Assembly (NCBI RefSeq): GCF_038024855.1
Contig: NZ_CP139089.1
Span: 3,623,501-3,687,500 of the forward strand
Source of the DNA: Methylocella tundrae
GTDB taxonomy: Bacteria; Pseudomonadota; Alphaproteobacteria; Rhizobiales; Beijerinckiaceae
Reading direction: 5' to 3'
Length of the DNA: 64,000 nucleotides
In this document: in pieces, positions 36,767 through 47,085 of the stretch
Position numbering within the stretch: position 1 is the stretch's first letter
Layout: each line of letters starts with the position of its first letter
Notes under the pieces: generated by a model
What the model was told of the DNA's origin: nothing
Seen by the model: only the letters and a program-made list of their open reading frames with translations
Database searches by the model: none
Position numbers and translations under genes: made by a program

Positions 36767-38064
36767 TCGCCGGCGCGCGCATCGCCGCGGCGATCGAAGT
36801 TTTGGAGGATATCGACGCGCGTCGCCGTCCCGCCGCCGACGCCCTGAAGGATTGGGGCCTCGCGCATCGCTTCGCCGGATCGAAAGACCGCTCGGCGATC
36901 GGCTCGCTCGTCTTCGACGCTTTGCGCCGGCGCGCGTCTTCCGCCTTCGTCATGGGCGAGGCGGGTCCCCGCGCCGTCATCCTTGGCGCTTTGCGCCTTG
37001 TGCGCGGATTGAGTCTTGAGGAGGCGTCCGCGCTGTTTTCCGGCGAGGCCCATGCGCCGGCTCCAATGAGCGAAAAGGAGCGGGAGCGGTTCGCCACGGC
37101 GAGCCTCGAGGGCGCGCCCGCCCATGTCGCGGGCGATTTTCCGGCCTGGCTGGAAGCCTCTTTCGCCGCTGTTTTCGCGGACCGTCTCATCGCCGAAACA
37201 TCGGCCCTCGCTGAAAGAGCTCCGGTCGACGTGCGCGTCAATACGCTGAAGTGTTCGCGCGACAAGGCGCTTTTGAGCCTTGCCCATCTCAACGCCGCGG
37301 TGACGCCGCTGTCGCCGCTCGGGTTGCGCCTGCCTCTGACGCCGGAGGGCCGCAATCCGGCGCTCGCCGCGGAGCCGGATTATGTCAAGGGCCGCGTCGA
37401 GGTTCAGGACGAGGGCTCGCAGCTCGCGGCCATGCTCGCCGCCGCCAAACCCGGCGAGCAGGTGCTGGACCTTTGCGCCGGAGCAGGTGGCAAGACCCTT
37501 GCCCTCGCCGCGCTGATGCAGAACAAGGGCCAGATCTACGCCAGCGACAGCGACGGGCGCCGGCTGATGCCGATCTATGCCCGGCTCGAACGCGCGGGCG
37601 CCCGCAATGTGCAGGTGCGGGCGCCACGGCGGGGGGAGGATGGCCTTGCCGATCTCCTGGGGGCCTGTGATCTCGTGGTGATCGACGCGCCCTGCACCGG
37701 CACGGGCGCGTGGCGGCGTAATCCCGACGCCAAATGGCGGATGCGGCCGGGCGCGCTCGAGCAGCGCATCGCCGACCAGGATCAAACGCTCGCGGCCGCC
37801 GCGCGCTTTGTGAAGCCGCGCGGACGCATTCTTTATGTCACCTGCTCTTTGTTGCGCGAAGAGAATGAAGACCGCATCGCGGCTTTTCTGGCGATCCATC
37901 CAGATTTCCATGCGGTCAGCGCGCAGGAGATGGCGGAGAATGCCGGGCTACCCCAGCTTGTCGCTTTTGCCTCCAGCATGGGGCCGGGCGTGCGGCTGTC
38001 GCCGGCGACAACGGGCACGGATGGATTTTTCATCGCGCTGCTGACGAGGAGCAATCTTTCATAG
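36763..38064 (+). CDS. rsmB: RsmB/NOP2-family RNA (cytosine-5) methyltransferase
   Basis: 433 residues. An N-terminal NusB-like helical region (about 1-135) precedes the methyltransferase domain with PVDVRVNTLK, VQDEGSQLAAML, the SAM loop VLDLCAGAGGKTLALAA, VVIDAPCTGTGAWRRNPD (motif IV Cys) and ILYVTCSLLREENE (motif VI nucleophile Cys). Methylates a cytosine in rRNA; C967 of 16S rRNA in RsmB proper, though assignment of the exact site is inference. Overlaps the MAPEG gene by four bases. Confidence 0.92.
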   Translation: MIAGARIAAAIEVLEDIDARRRPAADALKDWGLAHRFAGSKDRSAIGSLVFDALRRRASSAFVMGEAGPRAVILGALRLVRGLSLEEASALFSGEAHAPAPMSEKERERFATASLEGAPAHVAGDFPAWLEASFAAVFADRLIAETSALAERAPVDVRVNTLKCSRDKALLSLAHLNAAVTPLSPLGLRLPLTPEGRNPALAAEPDYVKGRVEVQDEGSQLAAMLAAAKPGEQVLDLCAGAGGKTLALAALMQNKGQIYASDSDGRRLMPIYARLERAGARNVQVRAPRRGEDGLADLLGACDLVVIDAPCTGTGAWRRNPDAKWRMRPGALEQRIADQDQTLAAAARFVKPRGRILYVTCSLLREENEDRIAAFLAIHPDFHAVSAQEMAENAGLPQLVAFASSMGPGVRLSPATTGTDGFFIALLTRSNLS

Positions 38065-38346
38065 CCAAAATCAGGCCGATTCCGTGCGCAGCCTGTCTCG
38101 CATGAAAAGGACGGCGAATCGCCGCCGGCGCCTATTGTTGCATGATTGAGGCGTTGCAGTTCTAGCCCAAAAGGCCTATTTCGCCAGCGGCGACGACGGG
38201 CTATTGCGAAAGACGATGGCGCCGACTTTGCTTTGTTCCCATTCCGGATGAAAATTGCCTAAGCTTGAGCTTTGTGCGCCGGGATCTGGATTTGAGGAGA
38301 CGCGAGACAAGTCGAGGACGCACAAACTCGAGGAAACGAGAAGCTG

Positions 38347-40512
38347 ATGGCTTACGCGCAAATCGGAAAGATAAGCGTTGCGACCGTTCTGAAGGACTTC
38401 ATCGAGACTGAAGCCTTGCCCGGCACGGGCGTTGCTCCCGAGCGGTTCTGGACTGGACTTGCGGGACTGATCCAAGATTTCACGCCGCGCATTCAGGCGC
38501 ATTTGCGATTCCGCGACGAATTGCAGAGCAAGATCGACGCCTATCATAAACAGCAGGCGTCGAAGCCGATCGATATGGCGGGCTATGAGGCCTTCCTGCG
38601 CGAGATCGGCTATATTGTTCCGGAGCCGGACGATTTCACGATCCGCACCGAAAACACGATGGAAGTCGCGCGCGTGTCCGGACCGCAGCTCGTCGTTCCC
38701 GCCTCCAATGCGCGATTCGTGCTGAATGCCGCCAATGCGCGTTGGGGCAGCCTCTATGATGCGCTTTACGGCTCCGATGTAATCCCCGAGGCGGACGGCG
38801 CGGAGCGCGGCAAGGGCTACAATACGGTGCGGGGGGCGCGCGTCGTCGAGTACGCCCGCGTCATCCTCGACGAGATCGTGCCTCTCGCGAAAGGGAGCCA
38901 CAAAGACGTCATCAGCTATAAGGTGGCGAATGGGGAGTTGGTGGTCGAGCTCGACAACGGGATTCAGACGCGCTTGCGCCATCCCGGCCGTTTCGCTGGC
39001 CACAGAAAAACGGGACCCGGCTCCTTCGTCGTGCTGCTGCGTCAGAACGGGCTGCACATTGAACTTGAGATCGACGCTTTGACGCTAGTCGGCGCCGAGA
39101 GCAAGGCGGGACTCTCCGATGTCATTCTCGAAGCGGCGCTGAGCGCTATCGTCGATCTTGAAGATAGCGTCGCCGCGGTCGACGCCGAGGACAAGGTCGG
39201 CGTCTACGGCAATTGGCTTGGGCTGATGAAAGGAACCCTCAAGGCGACCCTTGAGAAGAAGGGTCTCATCATCGAGCGGCGGCTCAACCCCGACCGCGCC
39301 TATATCGACCGCGACGGCGCGCCGATGTCTTTGCATGGACGCAGTCTGCTGCTCGTGCGCAATGTCGGTCATCATATGTTGACCGATGCCGTGCTCGACG
39401 CCGAAGGCCGCGAAGTTCCCGAAACGATCGTCGACGCCGCTATCACCGCCCTGATCGCCGTCCACGACCTCAAAAGCTCGGGCCCGCTGCACAACAGCCG
39501 CAGCCATTCGATCTATATCGTCAAACCGAAGATGCACGGACCAGATGAGGTCGCGCTCGCGAATGATCTGTTCGCTCGCGTCGAAGATATGCTGGGCCTG
39601 CTGCGGTTTACGATAAAGATGGGGATCATGGACGAGGAACGGCGCACCACCGTCAACCTCAAGGCCTGCATCCACGCCGCGGCCGACCGGGTCTTTTTCA
39701 TCAATACCGGATTCCTCGACCGCACAGGCGACGAGATTCATACCTCGATGGAGGCGGGCGCCATGATCCGCAAGGACGAGATCAAGGGCACGCCCTGGAT
39801 CGCGGCCTATGAGAACTCCAATGTCGATGTCGGCCTCGCCTGCGGTCTGCCCGGACGCGCGCAAATCGGCAAGGGGATGTGGGCGGCGCCGGACAATATG
39901 GCCGAGATGGTCGAAAAGAAGATCAACCATCCATTGGCGGGCGCCAACACTGCCTGGGTGCCTTCGCCGACCGCCGCGACCCTTCATGCGCTGCATTATC
40001 ACTGGGTCGACGTCGCGGCGAGGCAAGCCCTCTTGCGCAAACGTCCGCGGGCGAAGTTGAGCGACATATTGACCATTCCGCTCGCCAGGACCAATTGGGC
40101 GCCGGACGACATCAAGCAGGAGCTCGAAAATAATTGCCAGGGCATCCTTGGCTATGTGGTGCGCTGGATCGATCAGGGAATCGGCTGCTCCAAAGTGCCT
40201 GACATCCATGACGTCGGGCTGATGGAGGACCGCGCGACCTTGCGGATTTCGAGCCAGCACCTCGCCAACTGGATCCATCATGGCGTCGCCACGAAAGAGC
40301 AGGTGCTCGAGGCGCTAAAGAGCATGGCGCTCGTGGTCGACCAGCAGAATGCGGCGGACCCGCTTTATCGGCCGATGGCGCCCGACTTCGGCGGGCCGGC
40401 GTTCAAGGCGGCGTGCGATCTGATTTTCAAGGGCCGCGCCGAGCCGAACGGCTATACCGAGGCGCTGCTCACGGGATGGCGCCGCGAGGCGAAGGCGCTG
40501 CACGCTTCCTAA
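38347..40512 (+). CDS. glcB: Malate synthase G
   Basis: 721 residues, the normal length for isoform G. Condenses glyoxylate with acetyl-CoA to malate. Regions seen: [64 protein letters not shown] (Mg2+ ligand and the base), [41 protein letters not shown], and the C-terminal [25 protein letters not shown] domain. Solitary, with no isocitrate lyase beside it; in a C1/C2-using organism it would consume glyoxylate from other routes, which is inference. Start ATG 38347. Confidence 0.97.
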   Translation: MAYAQIGKISVATVLKDFIETEALPGTGVAPERFWTGLAGLIQDFTPRIQAHLRFRDELQSKIDAYHKQQASKPIDMAGYEAFLREIGYIVPEPDDFTIRTENTMEVARVSGPQLVVPASNARFVLNAANARWGSLYDALYGSDVIPEADGAERGKGYNTVRGARVVEYARVILDEIVPLAKGSHKDVISYKVANGELVVELDNGIQTRLRHPGRFAGHRKTGPGSFVVLLRQNGLHIELEIDALTLVGAESKAGLSDVILEAALSAIVDLEDSVAAVDAEDKVGVYGNWLGLMKGTLKATLEKKGLIIERRLNPDRAYIDRDGAPMSLHGRSLLLVRNVGHHMLTDAVLDAEGREVPETIVDAAITALIAVHDLKSSGPLHNSRSHSIYIVKPKMHGPDEVALANDLFARVEDMLGLLRFTIKMGIMDEERRTTVNLKACIHAAADRVFFINTGFLDRTGDEIHTSMEAGAMIRKDEIKGTPWIAAYENSNVDVGLACGLPGRAQIGKGMWAAPDNMAEMVEKKINHPLAGANTAWVPSPTAATLHALHYHWVDVAARQALLRKRPRAKLSDILTIPLARTNWAPDDIKQELENNCQGILGYVVRWIDQGIGCSKVPDIHDVGLMEDRATLRISSQHLANWIHHGVATKEQVLEALKSMALVVDQQNAADPLYRPMAPDFGGPAFKAACDLIFKGRAEPNGYTEALLTGWRREAKALHAS

Positions 40513-40702
40513 GGCGGAGCAGCCGGCCCGCTCGGTCGGCCGCTTCGGCGCGCGCGCCTGAAGAACCGGCCGAACAGCGGTCGCGGAGCTTAAGGCGCGC
40601 CGCGATCGCGTTTATTGCGGCTTCCAGAGCGCCGGGATGATGCTAGACTGGCTGCGGGAGCCGCCGTCTGGCGGCGGGAGGCATTGTCGAAAGGAGCGCT
40701 TC

Positions 40703-41080
40703 ATGGTCGAGCGGGTCGTCGCGACTGAAAAGGCCGTTGAGCTGATTGGCCGTCTCAAGGCGGCGCATGGCGCCCTTTTATTCCATCAATCCGGCGGCTG
40801 CTGCGACGGCAGCTCCGCGATGTGTTTCCCGCTCAATGAATTCCGCACGGGGCCGAGCGACGTCCTGCTTGGCGAAATCGCCGGCTGCCCGGTCTATATC
40901 GGGGCCGAGCAGTTTGAGCTCTGGTCGCATACCCAGCTCATCATCGATGTGGTCAAGGGCCGCGGCGCCGGCTTTTCGCTGGAATCGCCGGAAGGCGTGC
41001 GGTTTTTGACGCGGGGTCACGTTTTCACCGAGGCTGAAACGAAGGAGCTTGCCCCGTTGCAGCCTCACGCCGCCGCGTGA
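40703..41080 (+). CDS. DUF779 family protein
   Basis: 125 residues from ATG 40703 with AAGGAG seven bases upstream. Hallmark HQSGGCCDGSSAMCFP with clustered cysteines, then GEIAGCPVYIGAEQFELWSHTQLIIDVVKGRGAGFSLE, which matches the DUF779 family throughout. Members are often encoded beside aldehyde dehydrogenases; no such gene is next to this one. The cysteines suggest metal binding, unproven. Confidence 0.88.
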   Translation: MVERVVATEKAVELIGRLKAAHGALLFHQSGGCCDGSSAMCFPLNEFRTGPSDVLLGEIAGCPVYIGAEQFELWSHTQLIIDVVKGRGAGFSLESPEGVRFLTRGHVFTEAETKELAPLQPHAAA

Positions 41081-41236
41081 GGCCAGCCCCGGCCCGTCCC
41101 GCACTATGCGCGGGAGAGCATACGCTGCGCAGGCCGGCCGGCGCTGATTTTGCTTAAGGCTGAGCTGGTTCCGGCGCAAGAATTGAGAAAGATCTAGCTT
41201 GGTCCGCCCCCGCCTTTCCCCGGCGCCGCGAATCCC

Positions 41237-42277
41237 ATGAAGTGGCTCGCCCATTCGGCGGCGCGCCATCTCATTCTTGGCGTCGTCTTCGTTCTGCTCG
41301 TCAGTTGCTTCGGCATCCTTGGCTACATGCACAATGGATGGAGCTTCGGCGACTCTCTCTTCATGGTTGTGCTGACGGTTTACACGGTTGGCTATCAAGA
41401 GGTCCATCCGCTCGATACGGTCGAACTGCGCGCGATCACCATCGCGGTCATTGTGCTCGGCTGTACCGGCATCATTTATCTCACCGGCGCGCTGGTCCAG
41501 TTCCTCACGCTGACGCAAATCCAAAAGATGCTGGGATTGACCCGCATGCACAAGCAAATCGAAGATCTGCGCGACCACATCATCATCTGCGGCTTCGGCC
41601 GGACAGGCAGCATGCTCGCCAAGGAGCTGCAGACCGCCAAGGCTAAATTCGTCGTCATCGAGCCCGAGCAGAACCGTTTTACGGAGGCGAGGGAGCTTGG
41701 ATATCTCTGCATCCATGCGGACGCCGCCGAAGAATCGGTTCTGAAGCAGGCCGGCATCGAGCGCGCGCATGCCCTCGCCACTGTCGTCTCCTCGGATCCC
41801 GTCAATGTCTTCATCACCTTGAGCGCGCGCAGCCTCAATGGCGCGATTCAAATCATCGCGCGCGGCGAGGAGCCGTCGACGGAGAAAAAGCTGTTGCAGG
41901 CCGGCGCCAATTCGGTCGTGCTGCCGGCCCATATCGGGGCGGAGCAGATCGCCTCGATGATCCTGTTTCCATCAATCGCCGGGGTTATCCAGTCGGCGGA
42001 GCGCCGGCGCCAGATGGACCTCGATCTGCGTACGCTCGGCCTTGAAATCGAAGTCGTCGTCGCGGCCGAGGGCAGCCTGTTCACCGGGCTCACGGTTGAG
42101 GAAATCGAGAGGAAAGCCGAACGCAGCTTTTTCATCATCGCGGTTGAGCAGGCCGGCAGCGGAAGAGCCGAGCGCCCGCTGCCCGGCACACGGATCGCCG
42201 CCGGCGACGGCGTCACGATTTTGGGCCGGAGCGGGCGCGCCAATATATTGAACAAATTCGCGGAGGCGGCGCGGTAG
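41237..42277 (+). CDS. Two-TM potassium channel with RCK/TrkA domains
   Basis: 346 residues. Two membrane spans (about 10-30 and 68-92) flank a pore loop whose filter reads TVYTVGYQEV; the last Gly of the usual TVGYG is Gln here. A cytoplasmic RCK-N domain follows with HIIICGFGRTGSMLAKEL (Rossmann loop) and IHADAAEESVLKQAGIERA, then an RCK-C (TrkA-C) domain at about 260-340 (LDLRTLGLEIEVVVAAEGS). Gated potassium passage is the family function; the altered filter could change selectivity. It stands alone. Confidence 0.87.
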   Translation: MKWLAHSAARHLILGVVFVLLVSCFGILGYMHNGWSFGDSLFMVVLTVYTVGYQEVHPLDTVELRAITIAVIVLGCTGIIYLTGALVQFLTLTQIQKMLGLTRMHKQIEDLRDHIIICGFGRTGSMLAKELQTAKAKFVVIEPEQNRFTEARELGYLCIHADAAEESVLKQAGIERAHALATVVSSDPVNVFITLSARSLNGAIQIIARGEEPSTEKKLLQAGANSVVLPAHIGAEQIASMILFPSIAGVIQSAERRRQMDLDLRTLGLEIEVVVAAEGSLFTGLTVEEIERKAERSFFIIAVEQAGSGRAERPLPGTRIAAGDGVTILGRSGRANILNKFAEAAR

Positions 42278-42429
42278 ATCCTGCCCGTTGCATATTTCCC
42301 GCCAAAGCTGAAACGAAAAGAGAGCCAAGATAAAGATCAGGGCTGCGTAAGTTTTCGAGTTTAATGGCTTCATTGCCCCGCGCGCCTGCGCTGATCGTCA
42401 GACGCTCATCGCGCGGCAAAGGACGGATC

Positions 42430-43311
42430 ATGGAGCTCAATCTCAGCTTCCCGCAGCTTCGCGCCCTGATCGATGGGCTGCCTAACAAGGTGGCCGCGGC
42501 GGCTCTGCCCATCATGGCGCTCGCCATTCTCGCCGAAATGCTCGTCATTCAGGCGCGCGGCGGACGCTACCCGTGGCAGGGCAGCCTCGTCTCCGTGACG
42601 ATCGCAATAGGACACGCCATCGCACAGGCCATCATCAATGGTCTGATTTTGGGAGTCATCGCGGCGACGGTCTACCAGTTCCGCCTTTCCACCATCGACG
42701 TCTCCTTCAATAACGCGCCGGCGCTTGTCTCGCTCTTCCTGCTGGCGGATCTCGCTTTTTACTGCGAGCACCGCTGCGCGCACCGGATTCGTTTCCTGTG
42801 GGCCTCGCACAGCGTGCATCATAGCGTCGACCATATGGTGTTCACCGCCGCTTTCAGGCTGGCCTGGACGCCGGCGCTCTCCGGCGTTTTTCTCTTTTAT
42901 CTGCCGATCGTCTGGCTGGGCTTTGCGCCGCAGTGGGTCTTCGGCATGGCGTCGGCGAGCCTCACCTATCAGTTCTTCATTCACACCGAATTGGCGCCTC
43001 GCATCGGCTGGCTTGAATGGGCGCTCAACACGCCTTCGGCGCACCGCGTGCATCACGCCTGCAACAAGGAATATATCGACAAGAATTTCGGCGGCGTCCT
43101 TTTGATATGGGACCACCTCTTCGGCACCTATCAGGCCGAGCGCAAGGACATAGACATCGTCTATGGCGTACTCCCCGCGCGCTCGAAGCCGGCGAATCCT
43201 TTCGTCATCGCCTATGAGGAACTGTGGGATATGGCGCGGGACGTCCTGCGCGCCCGCAGTTGGCGCGAGCGCTGGGGGCGCATGTTCGGGCCACCGGGGT
43301 GGACAGCGTAA
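42430..43311 (+). CDS. Sterol desaturase/fatty acid hydroxylase superfamily protein
   Basis: 293 residues from ATG 42430 with AAAGGA seven bases upstream. Four or more membrane spans and the di-iron histidine clusters EHRCAHRIRFLWASHSVHHS and HRVHHACNKEYIDKNFGG define the ERG3/BKT/hydroxylase superfamily. Typical substrates are sterols, hopanoids, fatty acids or carotenoids; none can be fixed here. One of two such proteins in the window (the other at 45657) but the two are not close homologues by eye. Confidence 0.88.
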   Translation: MELNLSFPQLRALIDGLPNKVAAAALPIMALAILAEMLVIQARGGRYPWQGSLVSVTIAIGHAIAQAIINGLILGVIAATVYQFRLSTIDVSFNNAPALVSLFLLADLAFYCEHRCAHRIRFLWASHSVHHSVDHMVFTAAFRLAWTPALSGVFLFYLPIVWLGFAPQWVFGMASASLTYQFFIHTELAPRIGWLEWALNTPSAHRVHHACNKEYIDKNFGGVLLIWDHLFGTYQAERKDIDIVYGVLPARSKPANPFVIAYEELWDMARDVLRARSWRERWGRMFGPPGWTA

Positions 43312-43335
43312 CGCGCCTCTTTGATCGGCGCGCGG

Positions 43336-43857
43336 CTATTGGTTGTCGCGTTTGGCCTGCATGTTCCTGGTGTGCTGGCTGACCGCGCCCAGCTTGGCGC
43401 GGTCGCGCTGTTTCGTCCGGGCGCTGTCCTTCGCCTGCATGCCCTCGTTCGGCGTGCGGCCGGCGGCCGGGCGCGCGGCCCGCGCTTCGCGCTTGCGGCG
43501 CAGTTCAAGCGCGCGGGCGACGCTGTCTTTCATGGCGTCGCGCGCCGCCCTCGATTCGCGCCGCGCAGCCTCCTTGTTGATCCGCTGCATGGCGCCGGCG
43601 AGCACGTCTCTTTTCGCGCGCGAGCCCGCATCCTGCGTCACGGCGCGCGCGCCCCGCGGGTCGGCCTTGCCGCGAATTTCGCGTCTCTGGCGGGCGGCGA
43701 TGTCGCGCGCGCGATCGCGCCTATCGCGCACGAGCTTGCGAAGCTCTGCGAGATCCTTGTCCGACAGGGCCGCGAGGCCTGGATGGTGGGAGGCCTCGAC
43801 GAGCGAGATCTCGTCCGTATTCAGGACCTGCCGTTCGTGCCGAAGGCTTCGACCCAT
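43336..43857 (-). CDS. Basic Arg/Ala-rich protein of unknown function
   Basis: 173 residues from ATG 43857 with GGGGAGGA about six bases upstream; a frame to 43968 has no ribosome binding site for the extra part. Highly charged and basic, with helical N-terminus (LAALSDKDLAELRKLVRDRRDRARDIAARQRREI) and a lysine/arginine-rich tail. No signal peptide or membrane helix. Nucleic-acid association is a guess from charge only. Convergent with the preceding hydroxylase gene. Confidence 0.7.
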   Translation of the reverse strand: MGRSLRHERQVLNTDEISLVEASHHPGLAALSDKDLAELRKLVRDRRDRARDIAARQRREIRGKADPRGARAVTQDAGSRAKRDVLAGAMQRINKEAARRESRAARDAMKDSVARALELRRKREARAARPAAGRTPNEGMQAKDSARTKQRDRAKLGAVSQHTRNMQAKRDNQ

Positions 43858-44013
43858 GTTGTCCTCCCCGAAAAAAAGACGGCTCTCGACGCAAATTGAG
43901 CCACGGCGATCTTTGCCGCGCTCCGATCGCGCTGGCAAGACTGCTCCTTGTGAAATGGATCGGTCCAACTTCGCATCAGGCTCGTGACAGGCGAATCAGG
44001 CACCGAAGGCGGC

Positions 44014-44583
44014 ATGGCGCTTTTTCACGGCTCCCCTCTCCTCGGTTTCGCCCTCGTTGCGATTGCGGTTTCGGCCTCGGAGCCGACGCCGATGGTTCAC
44101 TATGCCCCGGCGGAAAATCTTGAGCGCATCGACGTCGCGCTGATCGATCAGGCCAAAACCAGCGTCGATATGGCCGCCTATGTGCTGACGGACTGGCCGG
44201 TGATGCAGGCGTTGAGCCGCGCGGCGCGCCGCGGCGTCAAGGTCCGTCTTTACCTCGACAGCGGCCGCATCGGCGAGCGCGAGCCAACGCCCCCCTTCGA
44301 CGATCTGCTCGATAATCCCGACGTCGAGATCGGGCTGAAGCGCGCCGGCGCGCCGCTGATGCATCTGAAAAGCTATCAGATCGACGGTCGTATTTTACGA
44401 ACGGGCGCGGCGAATTTCTCCGCGTCCGGGCTAAAGCGGCAGGATAACGACCTTATCATCATAGAAAATCCGGAAGCCGCCGCCGTTTTCACGCGCCGCT
44501 TCGAAGCGATCTTCGCGCAGAGTGAGCCGCTGCCGTTCGACGGCAAGATGCGGAATAGACCGGTCCAGGGCCGAGGAGACTGA
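44014..44583 (+). CDS. Single-HKD phospholipase D/nuclease family protein
   Basis: 189 residues from ATG 44014 (GAAGG just upstream), starting directly on a signal peptide (LLGFALVAIAVSASEP). A GTG at 43984 would add ten residues before it. One HKD motif, MHLKSYQIDGRILRTGAANFSASG (HxKx4D), plus LIDQAKTSVDMAAYVLTD and QDNDLIIIENPEAA identify the Nuc/PLD-like family of endonucleases that work as dimers with one motif per chain. Exported nuclease or phosphodiesterase is inferred. Confidence 0.85.
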   Translation: MALFHGSPLLGFALVAIAVSASEPTPMVHYAPAENLERIDVALIDQAKTSVDMAAYVLTDWPVMQALSRAARRGVKVRLYLDSGRIGEREPTPPFDDLLDNPDVEIGLKRAGAPLMHLKSYQIDGRILRTGAANFSASGLKRQDNDLIIIENPEAAAVFTRRFEAIFAQSEPLPFDGKMRNRPVQGRGD

Positions 44584-44651
44584 TGTCCGTGCGAGACGGT
44601 GCACAAGACCGGGTGTGATCAGCGAAAAGTCTTCGACATTCGGGCCATACT

Positions 44652-45344
44652 CTAGCCTTTGATTTCCGAGACCCCGCCATGGGCGGCTGACCATTCGGCA
44701 GGCGCGCCCAGGAATTTTTCAACTTCATCCAGCGTCTGCGATTTGAAATAGGTGTTTTCGCGCGCGGCGGCGAGGACGTCGCGCCAGGTGACAAGATAAT
44801 GCAAGGTGACGCCGAGATCCGCCATGATCGAGGCCGTTTGCGGAAAGATATCGTAAAAAAAGAACACGAAGGCATGGTCGCAGCTCTGACCGGCTTCGCG
44901 CAGGGCCTCGCAAAAGCTCACCTTGCTGCGCCCGTCGGTAGCGAGATCCTCGACCAGCAGAGCGCGCCCGCCCGCATGCAGGTCCCCTTCGATGCGGGCG
45001 TTGCGGCCAAAGCCTTTCGGTTTTTTTCGGATATATTGCATCGGCAGCATGAGGCGGTCGGCAAGCCACGCGGCATAGGGGATGCCCGCGGTTTCGCCGC
45101 CGGAGACGACGTCAAGGCGCTCATAGCCGATCTCGCGCTCGATCGTCGTGACCGCGAAATCGATGAGCCGCGTGCGAAGGCGCGGATAGGAGATAATCTT
45201 GCGCATGTCGGTGTAGACGGGGCTGGCCCAGCCGGAGGTAAAGATGAACGGCTTTTCCGCGTTGAACAGAATGGCCTCCACCTCGATCAGCATTTTGGCG
45301 GTTTCCCGGGCGATGATTTGCTTTTCGGGCGAAGGCGCGTTCAT
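44652..45344 (-). CDS. pyrE: Orotate phosphoribosyltransferase
   Basis: 230 residues from ATG 45344, about nine bases after AGGGA; an ATG at 45353 is too close to that site. Forms OMP from orotate and PRPP in pyrimidine synthesis. [15 protein letters not shown] (orotate region), [33 protein letters not shown] and the PRPP loop [14 protein letters not shown] are present. The C-terminal extension beyond residue 200 ([15 protein letters not shown]) is typical of alphaproteobacterial members. Divergent from the next gene. Confidence 0.95.
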   Translation of the reverse strand: MNAPSPEKQIIARETAKMLIEVEAILFNAEKPFIFTSGWASPVYTDMRKIISYPRLRTRLIDFAVTTIEREIGYERLDVVSGGETAGIPYAAWLADRLMLPMQYIRKKPKGFGRNARIEGDLHAGGRALLVEDLATDGRSKVSFCEALREAGQSCDHAFVFFFYDIFPQTASIMADLGVTLHYLVTWRDVLAAARENTYFKSQTLDEVEKFLGAPAEWSAAHGGVSEIKG

Positions 45345-45656
45345 CAATTCCATTCCCTTTGCGGTCGATCGGACCGCCCTGTCCTAATTTATTTGCGCCG
45401 ATTGGCAAGGGCGACGGTCCTGCGAAAGGCCCGCCCGCCGCGTCTCATAGAATAAATCTAATATCACATGCTGAAACAAAGAGATGCGTTATGTGATGAC
45501 ATAAAAATTGCGGTATTTCCGTCGCATTTATGCGTTGAATCAAATTAAAACTGGCGTAATGGGTCGAAAGAAACGGGCGGGATTTGCGCTTGGCCTTGGC
45601 CGCGGGATAAACGGAAGGACAAACTATGGTGACGCGCCTTCAAAAGGATGCACGAC
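45345..45656. promoter_or_regulatory. Divergent AT-rich intergenic region with palindromes
   Basis: 312 bp between divergent pyrE and a hydroxylase gene, AT-rich at 45450-45560. Contains TATGT-GATG-ACATA (45490-45503) and the wider pair ATCACAT (45463-45469) and ATGTGAT (45491-45497), plausible operator half-sites. No gene seen. Confidence 0.45.
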
Positions 45657-46481
45657 GTGACTGAGTTGAATGGCTCCCTGCCTTCGTGGCTTCCGCTTTC
45701 CATTCTGACCTTTGCAGTACAGATGGTCGTCTATCACGGCGTCGGCCTCTGGTTCGAATGGTGCGACCGCACGGGCCGGATGCGCGCCTTCAAGATGCGC
45801 GCCGTGGAGCGGCAAAGCTATTTCGAGCTTCTGCCGCGCGTGCTGATCAACCAGTTCTTCATCCTGCTGCCGTCGATGATGCTGGTGCAATTTGCCGGCC
45901 TTGCCTTCGTCGGCGCGCCGCATCTGGGCGTCCTGCATTTCCTCGCCGCCATGATCTTGATGGGGGTCGGCCACGACATCGTCCAGTATGCCGCCCATCG
46001 CTTCCTGCTGCATCGGCCTGGCATGATCCGCAAGCTCGGGCATAGCGTGCACCACTCGACGGGAGCGAGCAGGGCCATCAGCGCCTGCTATATGGGCTAT
46101 GCCGATTTCTTCCTTGAGATCGTACTGCCTTATCTTCTGCCGCTCATTGTCGTCGCGGCCGGCGCGGATGTCTCGTTTCAACTCCTCGTCGCGAGCCTTG
46201 GCGCGATCGGCGGCCTTTACGAACATTCAGGCTATGATTTCTCGGCGCGTCTGCCGCGCGGCGTCAGCGGCCTCAAGGGGCGACTGATCGACGTGCTCGC
46301 CGCCGCGATCACAAGCAAGGCGCATGCGGAGCATCATCGCCGCAGCAATGTCAGCTTCAGCGACGGTTTTGGCAGCCCCGGCATCTGCGATACGTTTTTT
46401 GCAACTCGCTGGGATCTTGTCGGCGATCGCGGTCAGCCGAAGCAAAACAGCGGACAGGCGCAGAACGAGGCGGCGCACTAA
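45657..46481 (+). CDS. Sterol desaturase/fatty acid hydroxylase superfamily protein
   Basis: 274 residues from GTG 45657, which has AAAGGA eight to nine bases upstream; ATG 45648 lies directly on that site. Several membrane spans. Histidine clusters GHDIVQYAAHRFLLHRP, LGHSVHHSTGASRAISA and KAHAEHHRRSNVSF match the superfamily. SCOP-type hydroxylation or desaturation of a membrane lipid is the expected activity, substrate unknown. It is the last intact gene before the decayed accessory region beginning at 46482. Confidence 0.87.
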   Translation: MTELNGSLPSWLPLSILTFAVQMVVYHGVGLWFEWCDRTGRMRAFKMRAVERQSYFELLPRVLINQFFILLPSMMLVQFAGLAFVGAPHLGVLHFLAAMILMGVGHDIVQYAAHRFLLHRPGMIRKLGHSVHHSTGASRAISACYMGYADFFLEIVLPYLLPLIVVAAGADVSFQLLVASLGAIGGLYEHSGYDFSARLPRGVSGLKGRLIDVLAAAITSKAHAEHHRRSNVSFSDGFGSPGICDTFFATRWDLVGDRGQPKQNSGQAQNEAAH

Positions 46482-46800
46482 CAGGCTGCTGAAAAGCGCC
46501 CTGATTTCGGGAGCTGCTTGGCTCTCGACGGAAATTTTCGGGAGCGATCAGGGGATTTTCTCCGCCGGTTGGGCTGGGGTGGCTGTTTAGCTTCCTGACG
46601 CGCGGGCGCGCCAGGACGGCGGCGAGAAACTTCGCGCCGCTATGGCCCCTTCCAGCAGACGGTCGCGGTTTTTCGAAAACACCGTCGGGCGCCACATCGG
46701 ATCGTCGACGCCGAGCCCGACGAACCAGCGAAACAACAGGTCCGTGTCGAGCCGTTCCAGCATCGCGCGCAACAGCCGCTCTGGCGACGGCAGACCCCTA
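46482..46800 (-). pseudogene. IS remnant with truncated IS5/IS1182-type transposase
   Basis: On the minus strand about 46795-46627 reads LPSPERLLRAMLERLDTDLLFRWFVGLGVDDPMWRPTVFSKNRDRLLEG, pieces of which (DLLFRWFVGL, DDPMW, TVFSKNRDRLLEG) are the conserved N-terminal region of IS5/IS1182-type transposases. The catalytic part is gone: sequence degenerates after GAIAARSF. At 46484-46500 the plus strand reads AGGCTGCTGAAAAGCG, resembling a terminal sequence of such elements. So an internally deleted IS is likely; family placement is by eye. Confidence 0.65.
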
Positions 46801-47085
46801 TTGCGAATATCGCTTCTAACCGTCCTGCTACTAACTCGGACTGGATTTAAGTTTCTGTGCGGCGGCGTCAAAGCTCCGTCGTGTGCACCAGTGTGCCCGC
46901 CGATATTGGACAATTCGTTAGGTGGCCCCCTCGGTACGACCGCCAAGGGGACCCCAGCACCATTGAGCGCTGGGGAGGGGAAGCGCAAGGTTTGGCTTCG
47001 CTGTTTAGAGCTGTGACGAGGGGATGTCGAGGATAGCCAACTTGATGCGAGCTTTAAATTTCGACTACTCCCGGCAGCGACGGGA
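46801..47085. other. Degenerate sequence, no gene
   Basis: About 285 bp downstream of the IS remnant. Contains a GC-rich stretch with CTCCCCAGCGCTCAATGGTG (minus strand, near 46975) but no supported gene; probably further insertion debris. Confidence 0.35.

Noticed and set aside
36580..37911. 443-codon antisense frame over rsmB
   Set aside because: Shadow frame; rsmB motifs are all in the plus-strand frame.
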